Source: Bacteroides mediterraneensis
GTDB lineage: Bacteria; Bacteroidota; Bacteroidia; Bacteroidales; Bacteroidaceae
Direction of reading: 5' to 3'
Assembly (NCBI RefSeq): GCF_025993685.1
Contig: NZ_DAJPEN010000001.1
Span: forward strand, 2,232,001-2,296,000
Length of the DNA stretch: 64,000 nt
In this document: positions 9,422 to 17,154 of the stretch, piece after piece
How the letters are laid out: the number at the start of each line of letters is the position of its first letter
Position numbering within the stretch: the stretch's first letter is position 1
The notes under the pieces: generated by a model
The model's input: the letters and a program-made list of their open reading frames with translations, nothing else
Told to the model about the DNA's origin: nothing
The model's database searches: none
Position numbers and translations under genes: made by a program

Positions 9422-9429
9422 CAAAGATA
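9422..9429 (-). promoter_or_regulatory. Bacteroides -7 box (TATCTTTG) upstream of higA
   Basis: Minus-strand TATCTTTG matches the Bacteroides -7 consensus. It is 100 bases from the higA start, leaving a long leader whose only open stretch is a 32-codon, ATG-less frame ending IHYK. The palindrome CCACT-ataaa-AGTGG at 9449-9463 lies just upstream of the promoter and could be an operator, possibly for HigA itself (inference). Confidence 0.45.
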
Positions 9430-9540
9430 ATTAATTATCCACAAAAATCCACTATAAAAGTGGAAAGTTTGTTCCTATACGCAAGAAGCCCTCGGCAGAG
9501 TAAAATCCGTCGATACAACTTAAAAAGTCCATTTTAAAAA

Positions 9541-10200
9541 CTACCACCCCATGTTTTTTCTAATTTCGGCACATACCGTATCAAATCTGTCAATAAGCTG
9601 CAACCATCCTGGTACATCCCTGTTCATCCATCCCATTACTACTATCATTTCACGGTGAATCTCCTCCACCCGATTCAGATTCCAGCAGATAGATTCATTA
9701 TGGAAAACCCTGTTACGGAATGTCCGAAATGTATTCAGCGGAGCAGACACATTCTTTCGTTGCCGGTCTTTCTTGGGCATGAACGGAAATGCCCTGCGCA
9801 AATCTTTCCACAGCAAACGTTCATACTCGCTATTCAACAAGGATACCCAAAATCCAAGCGTAAGTTCAGCAATTACTTTCGAGGGAGTAATTGGTTCATG
9901 TCTACCGGCTATCTGTTTATTAGCTTGTGTAACATAATGGTTTAGTCTTGACAATCCTGGAGTGTTTGCGAAGACGGCATACCAGTCTTCTCGCCCCGTC
10001 ATTGTTTCCAATTCACGGCTTAAGGCATTGCGAAGAGTAACCTCCAATACTGACAAACTCGTGTAAAACGCCTCTGCCAGTTCCAGATTACACTTATAAT
10101 GCAAGATAGCACGTTTCTCATTATCAGAATAAAGCTTGAAATATCTTTCCATCCGCTTCGTGGAAAAAACTTTTTCAAAGAATGCTTTGTTATATTCCAT
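9541..10200 (-). CDS. Abi-like protein with HEPN RNase motif
   Basis: A 219-residue protein of the Abi_2/AbiD-F-like family, associated with abortive phage infection in other bacteria. The family elements are visible: LHYKCNLELAEAFYTSLSVL (helical N-part), ALSRELE, then PSKVIAELTLGFWVSLLNSEYERLLWKDL and the C-terminal TFRTFRNRVFHNESICWN. The RNRVFH segment is the R-x4-H motif of HEPN ribonucleases. All expected parts are present, so it may be intact. It stands alone, in low-GC DNA next to a second, broken Abi gene and mobile-element debris. A defence role is inferred from the family. Confidence 0.85.
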   Translation of the reverse strand: MEYNKAFFEKVFSTKRMERYFKLYSDNEKRAILHYKCNLELAEAFYTSLSVLEVTLRNALSRELETMTGREDWYAVFANTPGLSRLNHYVTQANKQIAGRHEPITPSKVIAELTLGFWVSLLNSEYERLLWKDLRRAFPFMPKKDRQRKNVSAPLNTFRTFRNRVFHNESICWNLNRVEEIHREMIVVMGWMNRDVPGWLQLIDRFDTVCAEIRKNMGW

Positions 10201-10736
10201 ATCTTTTGTACTTTTGTGTCGCAGTCCCGGGCGTTCCTCTCCCAGCTTTCAGTTACTGGTGATGAATCCGGGTTTTTTTATGCTTGTACGTAAAGATACA
10301 ATTATTTCTTTTCCTCTCAATTTTTTTGGTTTAGCATTTTTGAGTTAATTGCTTTTTCTTCTATTCTGAATGGTCTTTTATGGCCGTCATAAAAATGTAA
10401 CTGACAATTGAAACGGTATGGTAGAGGAATTTGACCTGCTTGAAGAGATAGAAGTGCAGTTCTGCGATGAGGAATGCACGGAGTCGGTATGGCACGGAGT
10501 GAAATGCAGCGAAAGTCTGTTCTGCCGGGAGAAACCGAAGTCGGAACTGACAGTAGTCATCAAAGAGGAAGGGATGATGTACTTACGACCGGGGAGAGCT
10601 TCAGGCAACTATCGGTTATCAGCGTGTTTCTGGAAAAGGCAGTGTGTAATAAACAATTAAGTTTATTTCTATAAAAAACAATAACCCTGAAGTTTACTCT
10701 TACGAGCAGGGACAGCAGGGTCTTACGCTTGCAAAT
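10201..10736. other. Intergenic accessory DNA
   Basis: Low-GC stretch between the Abi-like gene and the broken second Abi gene. Apart from the short open frame at 10418-10660, I see no coding sequence, tRNA or insertion-sequence ends. A TATCTTTA sequence near 10295 (minus strand) resembles a -7 box with one mismatch and could serve the Abi gene. CCCGGG/CCGGG segments at 10227-10232 and 10267-10272 are complementary, but 35 bases apart. Confidence 0.5.
10418..10660 (+). CDS. Short unrecognised open reading frame
   Basis: Eighty codons rich in acidic residues (MVEEFDLLEEIEVQFCDEEC at the start), with an upstream in-frame stop at 10397 and no good ribosome binding site. I do not recognise the product. 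It lies in mobile-element-like debris between two Abi-type genes and may be a gene fragment or a chance frame. Confidence 0.2.
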   Translation: MVEEFDLLEEIEVQFCDEECTESVWHGVKCSESLFCREKPKSELTVVIKEEGMMYLRPGRASGNYRLSACFWKRQCVINN

Positions 10737-11074
10737 ATAGGCAATTATTTATATTTTGCAAAAACTTTACTTTTGGCTTTTGGACTTATCTGTTCACTAA
10801 GAGAAATTATCGTGTGGGTGGCAAGACATTGCTCAAAATATTTCCTAAAGGCACACGGTCTAAAACAGTCAGATATTTACAGAGAACTGACAGCCATACG
10901 TGAATTTAGGAACCGTATTGCCCATCATGAACCTATATGTTTTAATGCTGCCCGTACTATAGATACTACGTATGCAAGAAGCCATTATAACCTTATACGT
11001 ACTTATATCGGGTATATGGGTTTTGACCCGGATTCTGTCTTGAGAGCGGTTGAAAAGCACGAAGTTCCCCGTAA
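10737..11074 (+). pseudogene. Abi-like HEPN gene remnant, frameshifted and truncated
   Basis: Two overlapping frames together give an Abi-like C-terminus. The frame starting at 10772 reads FGFWTYLFTKRNYRVGGKTL and continues LLKIFPKGTRSKTVRYLQ, then stops. The frame starting at 10773 supplies SDIYRELTAIREFRNRIAHH, EPICFN and later IRTYIGYMGFDPDSVLRAVE. The two halves are in the right order for an Abi_2-type protein, so a frameshift near 10860-10880 has broken the gene. The N-terminal half is absent. The HEPN motif RNRIAH (R-x4-H) remains. The 3' end runs straight into the truncated sensor kinase on the opposite strand near 11070. Confidence 0.75.
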
Positions 11075-11811
11075 CCGTGTATGTCAGCCAGTTCCATTTC
11101 TTGCTGTTGCAGGTCTGCCCGTATTCTTGCATCCATTTTCTTAATTATTCCCTGCAATTGGAAATTAAGTTTTCTATTTCTTACCGAAAGGCTGTCGGTG
11201 TATTGGCTCAACCTCTCGCTTTGTTCTTTCTGGCGGGCTATCATACCGCTGTTCAGCGTATTGAGCATGGTGGTCGTTGCGGTCGGTTTCGCTTCTTCCT
11301 TTTTCCCGAACAGTCCTAAGAAGCCTGTCCGTTTCCTTTTTTTCGGTTCTTCTTGTGAACTTTTCAATGCAATGGCTGGCACTTGTCTTGCTATCTTTTC
11401 CTTTATCTCTTCTTGTTCGTAGAGTACCAGCATGATTCTATTCAGCAATTTTTCCTTTTCAGCCAGCAGCTGGCATATGCTGTCTATACGCTCGCTGCGG
11501 CAGGTTCTGGACTTGAAGCGGCTGAGCAGGCTGTCCACTTCCAGTCGCTTCTCATGGTACGCCGTCATGTCTTCCTCATTCCAGTCCAGCACGGTCTCAC
11601 CAATCATGGATAAATCCACTACCTTCATATATACCTCGTGTACATCCTTGCGGAGACTTCTTATTTTGTAGGTAGTAGCTTCCAATTCCTGTTGTCTGTT
11701 CTGTTCATTGAGCCAAATATAGACGATGCCGAAAATGACGAATAGTATCAGCACATATCCTGCCGCTATCTTGGTGCGTAGGTGTCTGGTTGCTATTGTT
11801 TTCTGTTTCAT
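10993..11811 (-). pseudogene. Truncated N-terminus of an RteA-like sensor kinase (conjugative transposon type)
   Basis: A 272-codon frame with one membrane segment at residues 17-34 (GYVLILFVIFGIVYIWL) and a helical extracytoplasmic region with conserved WNEEDMTAYHEKRLEVDSLL. The RTGFLGLFGKKEE linker, the overall layout and the first residues (MKQKTIATRHLRTK) resemble hybrid sensor histidine kinases of CTnDOT-like elements (RteA type), from memory. Such kinases have several hundred more residues: a second membrane segment, HisKA, HATPase and receiver domains. None follow. The last 25 codons after about ADIHGYG are antisense to the Abi remnant, so the gene is cut at about 11070 by a deletion or recombination. 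The fragment is unlikely to signal. Confidence 0.7.
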
Positions 11812-12006
11812 GCGGTATACCTCATTTTTTATATTATTCTTTTCTCCTTATTAAAGTGCAGCCCACTGACCTTGCGGTAGCGGGCTGCGGTGTCTGTATG
11901 ATGTTACCGGGCACAATACTCCCGCCCGGAATGGGAGTTCCTTTCTTTATTGGGGTTATACTTCGGTTATATTCCGTTTCAAGCGGAACTTTTCCCGCCC
12001 GACGGT
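11812..12006. other. Intergenic region with two hairpins between fimbrial operon and kinase fragment
   Basis: No gene. Two inverted repeats are visible: GCAGCCC (11858-11864) with GGGCTGC (11882-11888), and ACTCCC (11918-11923) with GGGAGT (11933-11938). They lie after the stop of the last fimbrillin gene and may end the fimbrial transcript, though neither has a strong U-tract. Confidence 0.4.
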
Positions 12007-13698
12007 TCACTGTTTCTTCAAGGCAGGCAGGCTGTTGCCGTCTTTGAGTTCGTACTGCCAGCCTTTACCGCTCAGGGCGGCGTTCATGGCGGCGACGGCC
12101 GTCTGCCAGGTGACGTTCGTGCCGTCCACCTTCGTGGCTCCGCCGTTATCATTGTCGGGGAGACCGCTCCAGTAGCAGGCGGTCACGGTGGCATCGTTTA
12201 CTCCCACCGCGCCGCCTACATGGATGGTGCCGCTTCCGCTACCGGTCACGCTGCCCGCGGCATAGCAGGCAATGAGAGTGCTGCTGTTGGTGTTGCTTCC
12301 CACCACACCGCCGGCAAAGTTGCCGCCTAAGTTGATACTTTCAAGGGTCACGTCGCCCGTGGCATAGCAGCCTGTCAGGGTGGCAGAATACGTGCCACCT
12401 GCCACGCCACCGACTATATTCCCGGCATTCACTGTGGCAGAGGAGCTGCACCCGGTAAGGAAACCGCCCGATTGGTAGCCTACTATACCACCTACAGCGC
12501 TGTTCTTGCCGCTACCGCTGACGCTGCCCGACACCGAGCAGTTTTCAATCTTGCCGCCATAGCTCCGTCCCGCCACGCCGCCGACAGCGCTCATTTCGTT
12601 ATTGCTTTCTATCTTCACGTCCTTCAGCGTCACGTCCTTCACCTTGCCGCCGGAGCCGATGAAGCCGAATAGGCCCGCATATTGGTCACTCGTCGTAACG
12701 GTCAGCCCCGTGATGGTATGGTTGCCTCCGTCGAAGGTGCCGGTGTAAGGTTGGCTTTCAGTGCCTATCGGCGTCCACTCCATGTCTATGAGATTGATGT
12801 TTTCAGTCAAAGTAATGTTGATACCGAGATTGCCGTTGTTGGCTATGTCTGCCACAGCCTTCAATCCCTCGGCGGAGGTGACGTTGTAGGTCCTGCCGTC
12901 CTCCGACACGGTGTAGCCCGGGTCTTTTGCCGCAGCGAGGGAGACGGTGTAGGTATATTCCTCGCCTGCCTGCCAGTCGGTATCGTTCTTCATCTTATAG
13001 ACGAAGACCTTGCCGTTGGTGAAGGCGCAGGTGATGAAGGTCGTGCCCGTTGCCACACTTTGTGGGGCTACGAGGGCGGTGTAGGTGTCGTTACCCTTGT
13101 CATACGGGATGATTTGGGCGGGGTTGCCGTTCTCGGTGGAGAGGCCTGTCAACTTGACGGACGCCATCCCCTCGGTGTAGTCCGTCAGGATGACGGTGAC
13201 CCGTGCCGTGCGGTGGGTGAAGCGGAGTGTGGGGTTGCCGTAGCTCACCGTCTGTTCCTCGGCTACGATGAGGTCGCTGCCCTCGAAGTCTTTCTGGGCA
13301 CTTTGGTCGGCAGCTACCTTCACGGCAGGCGGGGTTGTTTCGCCAGCGGTGTAGGGCCACCACGCCGTGACGGTGATGTTATCGTGGTTGGTCCAGTAGT
13401 GCGGGTCATCGGAGGTCAGCGTGGCGCTGGTGTTGTCGGAGGTGGAGGGCGTCACATTGTATGCCTTCACCGTGCCGTCCATCAGGACTGCCACGCTCTG
13501 CACGCCCTCCCAGTTCCCGTCCACGGGGGCACGGGTGCCGGCAGTGGCTGTTGCAGCAGGGTTCAGCCCCGTGACGGTGAAGACGATGGGTGTGCCTTCC
13601 GCTCCTTCCGGCAGGAAGCCCGCTTCGTCCTGCGTGCAGGCGGCAATGCCGAGCAGCAGGGCAAGGACTGCGGATATATGGATGGTTGTTCGTTTCAT
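12007..13698 (-). CDS. Fimbrillin family lipoprotein with GLUG repeats
   Basis: A 563-residue secreted lipoprotein. The signal peptide ends in the lipobox LLGIAAC. Residues 30-270 match the Mfa-like/fimbrillin N-terminal fold (WTNHDNITVTAWWPY, LRFTHRTARVTVILTD, WQAGEEYTYTVSL). After a linker (EDGRTYNVTSAEGLKAVADI, then MEWTPIG, YTGTFDGGNHTITGL), about residues 340-530 carry GLUG-type repeats such as GGVAGRSYGG, GGIVGYQSGG, GGVAGGTYSA and GGVVGSNTNS, each preceding a small cysteine-containing strand. GLUG repeats form a beta-helix and occur in surface proteins. It is the last gene of the fimbrial operon and 22 bases from its paralogue upstream. It probably acts as an accessory or tip pilin on the cell surface (inference). 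Confidence 0.88.
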   Translation of the reverse strand: MKRTTIHISAVLALLLGIAACTQDEAGFLPEGAEGTPIVFTVTGLNPAATATAGTRAPVDGNWEGVQSVAVLMDGTVKAYNVTPSTSDNTSATLTSDDPHYWTNHDNITVTAWWPYTAGETTPPAVKVAADQSAQKDFEGSDLIVAEEQTVSYGNPTLRFTHRTARVTVILTDYTEGMASVKLTGLSTENGNPAQIIPYDKGNDTYTALVAPQSVATGTTFITCAFTNGKVFVYKMKNDTDWQAGEEYTYTVSLAAAKDPGYTVSEDGRTYNVTSAEGLKAVADIANNGNLGINITLTENINLIDMEWTPIGTESQPYTGTFDGGNHTITGLTVTTSDQYAGLFGFIGSGGKVKDVTLKDVKIESNNEMSAVGGVAGRSYGGKIENCSVSGSVSGSGKNSAVGGIVGYQSGGFLTGCSSSATVNAGNIVGGVAGGTYSATLTGCYATGDVTLESINLGGNFAGGVVGSNTNSSTLIACYAAGSVTGSGSGTIHVGGAVGVNDATVTACYWSGLPDNDNGGATKVDGTNVTWQTAVAAMNAALSGKGWQYELKDGNSLPALKKQ

Positions 13699-13720
13699 GA
13701 TGCGTGTTGTTTAGGGGTTG

Positions 13721-15319
13721 TTATTGTTTCTTTTGCAGTACGGGAAGGCCGTCGGTGCCGAGTGCCCACTGGTAGTCGTTGCCGGTGAGGGCGGGGTTCA
13801 TGCCATCCACGGCTGTCTGCCATTTCACGGTCACGCCGTCCACCTTCGTAACATCTACCGTTCCTCCTTGATTAGTTGCTCCTTGTCCGGCATTTCCGCC
13901 ATAGAAGCAGACGGTGATGGTGCTATAGTTGAGAGCAGCGATTCCGCCATTACCAAGGCCTGACGTTAAATTTCCATCGAACCAACAGCCAATAATGCTA
14001 CCGGAGTTGGAAGACGCAATGCCGCCGACATATCCTCCTGTTGCAGAAATATCTCCCGTTACGGAGCAGGCGGTAATGGTGCCGTAGTTGGACATCGCTA
14101 TGCCACCGGCCACACCGTTTTGCCGCACATCGTAGTCCACATCCACCAGTTGCAGGTTCTTCACATCGCCGTTGCCGCCGATACCGCCGAACAACGCAGC
14201 ACTCTCACCCTGCGGATTGTCCGTAGTGATGGCCAGCCCCGTGATGCGGTGTCCCTGTCCGTCGAAGGTGCCTTGGTAACCGGATTCAGAAGTGGTGCCT
14301 TTACCTATCGGTGTCCACTTCTTGCCCGTCAGGTCGATGTCGGCAGTCAGGGTGCAGTCGATGCTGAGATCACTCTTTGCGGCTTCCGCCCACGCCAGCA
14401 GGCCGTCTGCGTTATAGACCATGTAGGTCTTGGTGGTGTTGTCGTAGTTGTAGCCCAAATCCTCGGCTGCGCCGCTCTCGCCGCCGCCGTCGTCCCATTT
14501 GCCGATTTCACAGCCTGCCAGCGTCAGGCCGGTGGCGTTCACCTTGACGGTGTAGGTATAGCGGTTGCCTGCCTCCAGCACGACGTCGTTCTGCGGGCGG
14601 AAGTAGAAGTTGCCGCCGCCAAGTTCCACGCGGATGAACGGCTTGCCTGCCGTAACGGTCTGCGGGGCGGTCAGTGCCTCGTAGCTGTTGCCGCTTGCGT
14701 GGTAGGTCTTGATGTCGGTCGGGTTTTCGTTATCGGCGGACAGGCTCACGAGGCTCACCGTGGCACCGTCCACATTCGTGAATCCCGTACCGGGTTTCAG
14801 TTCGATGGCCACGCGTGCCGTGCGGTGGGTAAAGGTGAGTTTCGGGTCGTTAAATTCCACCGTCCGGTCGATGGTGGAGATAAAGTCGCTGCCTTGGTAT
14901 GCGGCCAGCGTGCTCTGGTCTTCGGCCACCTTCACGGCAGGCATCCGTGTGATGTCTGTATCGTCGAGGGGCCACCATGCCGATACGGTAATCGGATCGC
15001 GGCTGGTCCAGTAGTGCGGGTCGTTCTCGCATGAGAGCGTGGCTTTCGTATTGTCAGCGGAGTTAGGCGTTACGGTGTATTCCTTTACCGCGTCGCCCAT
15101 CTTGAGTGCCACGGTCTGTACGCCCTGCCAGTCGCCGTCCACGGTGGCACGGGTGGAGGCAGGGGTTGCCACGGCTTGCAGGCCGGTGGCGTTGATTACC
15201 AATGGATACTCGCCTTCGGGCAACGTGCCGCTGCCGAGGTCATCCTGCGTGCAGGCAGTCGCTGCAAAAAGCAGGACGGTTGCTGCGGACAGTATATGCA
15301 ATGGAAGTCTAATGTTCAT
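13721..15319 (-). CDS. Fimbrillin family lipoprotein with GLUG repeats
   Basis: A 532-residue paralogue of the preceding entry in the same operon. Lipobox LLFAATAC near residue 22. The fimbrillin fold is shown by WTSRDPITVSAWWPL, LTFTHRTARVAIELKPG and LEAGNRYTYTVKV. A connecting domain with YMVYNADGLLAWAEAAKSDL, WTPIGKG and YQGTFDGQGHRITGL precedes GLUG repeats at about residues 400-480 (GGIAMSNYG, GGIASSNSG, GGIAALNYS). It has fewer repeats than its neighbour. The two genes look like a tandem duplication followed by divergence of the repeat region. Confidence 0.88.
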   Translation of the reverse strand: MNIRLPLHILSAATVLLFAATACTQDDLGSGTLPEGEYPLVINATGLQAVATPASTRATVDGDWQGVQTVALKMGDAVKEYTVTPNSADNTKATLSCENDPHYWTSRDPITVSAWWPLDDTDITRMPAVKVAEDQSTLAAYQGSDFISTIDRTVEFNDPKLTFTHRTARVAIELKPGTGFTNVDGATVSLVSLSADNENPTDIKTYHASGNSYEALTAPQTVTAGKPFIRVELGGGNFYFRPQNDVVLEAGNRYTYTVKVNATGLTLAGCEIGKWDDGGGESGAAEDLGYNYDNTTKTYMVYNADGLLAWAEAAKSDLSIDCTLTADIDLTGKKWTPIGKGTTSESGYQGTFDGQGHRITGLAITTDNPQGESAALFGGIGGNGDVKNLQLVDVDYDVRQNGVAGGIAMSNYGTITACSVTGDISATGGYVGGIASSNSGSIIGCWFDGNLTSGLGNGGIAALNYSTITVCFYGGNAGQGATNQGGTVDVTKVDGVTVKWQTAVDGMNPALTGNDYQWALGTDGLPVLQKKQ

Positions 15320-15346
15320 ATTCTTAGTTCTTTAGGAATGATATAC

Positions 15347-16234
15347 TTAAAGGTCTGCATTCACATTGCCGCCGTTCACCGGGTTCCAGTCGCTGATAGT
15401 GGCTGAGCTGATGCTCAGGTCCTTGTTGCGGACGGTGACGGTGTAGGTGTAGTTGTTGCCGGCTTTCAGTGCGCCGTCGGGAATGGTGAGCGTGGCGGTG
15501 TAGGGCTGGCTGTTGTAGTACACGCTCAGTCCGATGCTTGCCTTGGTCTGCGGGAAGAGGATGACCGACGAGGTGAGTGCGCCGTTCAGTTCCATTGTAA
15601 GGTCGGCTGTCTGTGCGTTCGCATCCGTTTCTGCCGTGCCGGTGGTGGTGTCGAAGCTGCCCTCCAGCACCAGTCCGGAGAGTGTGTAGCCGGTGGGTTT
15701 GATGGTATTGAAGTCCACGCCGCTGCCCTCCTTGAAGGTGAGCGTAATCTGGCTCATGCAGTGGTGGAAGGAACAGTCCTTGCCGCCTGCATCAGTGTCG
15801 TCGGTAAAGTTCACTTCAGGATTGTGCGTACTGGCAGTGGCACCGGTGGCATAGAGGAAGTCGATGGCGGGCTGGTCCTGCTGCGCCGTGGCATCGGTGG
15901 TGGCGGTCAGTGTCCCACCGTCCGCATCGTAAGGATAGTAGGCGGAGAAGGTGGTCGGGTCGTCATCTTGGAAGAAGATAATGGTTCCTGTCGGTGTGAA
16001 CTTCCCGCTTTCCCACCGGTATGGTACGTTGGTGTAGCCGAAGCGGCTTTCGGAGATGCCTATCTCGTCACGTTCCGCCCAGGCGGTTCCGCTGGCGCGG
16101 GTGGATACGGCATCTGAGATTTCGGCGTTAATCACTGCGGCCACGGGACCGTCATTGTTCAGAATCTCGTTGTCGTTATTGCAGGCTGCCAGTGCGAGGG
16201 CGAGTGCTGCGAAGGTGAATAATCTTGTCTTCAT
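15347..16234 (-). CDS. Fimbrillin family protein (Mfa-like)
   Basis: A 295-residue lipoprotein, about the normal size of a type V pilin, without GLUG repeats. Signal peptide LALALAAC. Typical fimbrillin strands: ISESRFGYTNVPYRWESGKF, TFSAYYPYDADGG, CSFHHCMSQITLTFKEG and the C-terminal KAGNNYTYTVTVRNKDLSIS followed by ISDWNPVNGG. It lies 32 bases after the Mfa2-like anchor gene and is the best candidate for the major or minor shaft subunit. Confidence 0.87.
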   Translation of the reverse strand: MKTRLFTFAALALALAACNNDNEILNNDGPVAAVINAEISDAVSTRASGTAWAERDEIGISESRFGYTNVPYRWESGKFTPTGTIIFFQDDDPTTFSAYYPYDADGGTLTATTDATAQQDQPAIDFLYATGATASTHNPEVNFTDDTDAGGKDCSFHHCMSQITLTFKEGSGVDFNTIKPTGYTLSGLVLEGSFDTTTGTAETDANAQTADLTMELNGALTSSVILFPQTKASIGLSVYYNSQPYTATLTIPDGALKAGNNYTYTVTVRNKDLSISSATISDWNPVNGGNVNADL

Positions 16235-16266
16235 CGTTTCTGTATTTCTTATGATTCTTTTTACTT

Positions 16267-17139
16267 TTACATTTCGGCATCCACTCCGCCGCCGTCCACT
16301 GTTTCCCAGTCTGTGATTTCACTGGTGAAGCCCGCCTCGCCAGGGGTCTCGGCCAAGGTGCCGCCGAGGGTCAAAGGCGCGGTTTTGCCGTCATTGAAGC
16401 TGTTGAGAGCAGACGTGAGGTCGCTATTGAGAGATGTAGGCTGCGGGTTGCCGTCCGTGTAGGTCAGCGTGGCGGTGAGCCGCTGCGCGTCGCCCGCAAT
16501 GCCGAGCAGCCGGACGGTTGCCATCCACTTGCCCGCATCGTCGCCCTCAGTTATCTTCGTAAAATGCAGTTCCACCTCCGAGGGCGTACCGTGGGTGCCC
16601 GTGGCGAAGTCCAGCGTCCCTGCCGCTCCGCTCAGCGTGCCCTCGATACTCTCGATACGGTCTGCCGCATCGCCCGCAGGTTTGATGACAAGGGTCAGTT
16701 CTCGTACCTGCTGCCGCATGACGGCGGTCAGCTCGTAATCGGTGTCGGCTTCTATAGCCACCTCCTGCACGGATGTGAAGAGCCAGCCGGGTATACCCGT
16801 AATGAAACTGCCGTCCGCTGTCGCCACTGTAGCCGTTGTGCCGCTTACCGTAATGCCGTCGGCAGGGTTATACACCGCAAGGGTATAACTGCCTGGATTG
16901 AAAAGATAGTCCGGCGAGTGGGTCGCACCAGTCTCCGTGCCTGTATAGTCACCCATGACAATATGCCACGAAGCGGGGATGTTCACTCCTTCGCCCCGGT
17001 CAGTCCAGTCGGCGGTGACGGTGATCTTACCTGTGTCGGGATGCGGTGTGTCATGCAGTTCGTCCTTGACGCAGCCGCCCAGCGTGAGCAGCAGCGCAAG
17101 GGTCAGCATCGTTGTCGTATATCTTGTCGTTGTCTTCAT
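16267..17139 (-). CDS. FimB/Mfa2 family fimbrial anchor lipoprotein
   Basis: A 290-residue lipoprotein (lipobox LLTLGGC). It begins with KITVTADWTDRGEGVNIPAS, the DW-type first strand typical of FimB/Mfa2 anchor proteins, followed by YLFNPGSYTLAVYN and a second domain ending ITDWETVDGGGVDAEM. These proteins anchor type V fimbriae in the outer membrane and limit fibre length. It is second in the operon, 15 bases after the DUF3575 gene, which is the usual gene order. Confidence 0.82.
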   Translation of the reverse strand: MKTTTRYTTTMLTLALLLTLGGCVKDELHDTPHPDTGKITVTADWTDRGEGVNIPASWHIVMGDYTGTETGATHSPDYLFNPGSYTLAVYNPADGITVSGTTATVATADGSFITGIPGWLFTSVQEVAIEADTDYELTAVMRQQVRELTLVIKPAGDAADRIESIEGTLSGAAGTLDFATGTHGTPSEVELHFTKITEGDDAGKWMATVRLLGIAGDAQRLTATLTYTDGNPQPTSLNSDLTSALNSFNDGKTAPLTLGGTLAETPGEAGFTSEITDWETVDGGGVDAEM

Positions 17140-17154
17140 ATTTTCCTCCTTTCG

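Noticed and set aside
10731..10740. CTnDOT attachment core (GTAnnTTTGC) near the accessory region
   Set aside because: The minus-strand sequence CTATATTTGC differs at the first base, and such strings are common because they resemble the -7 promoter box. No second copy at a plausible right end was found.
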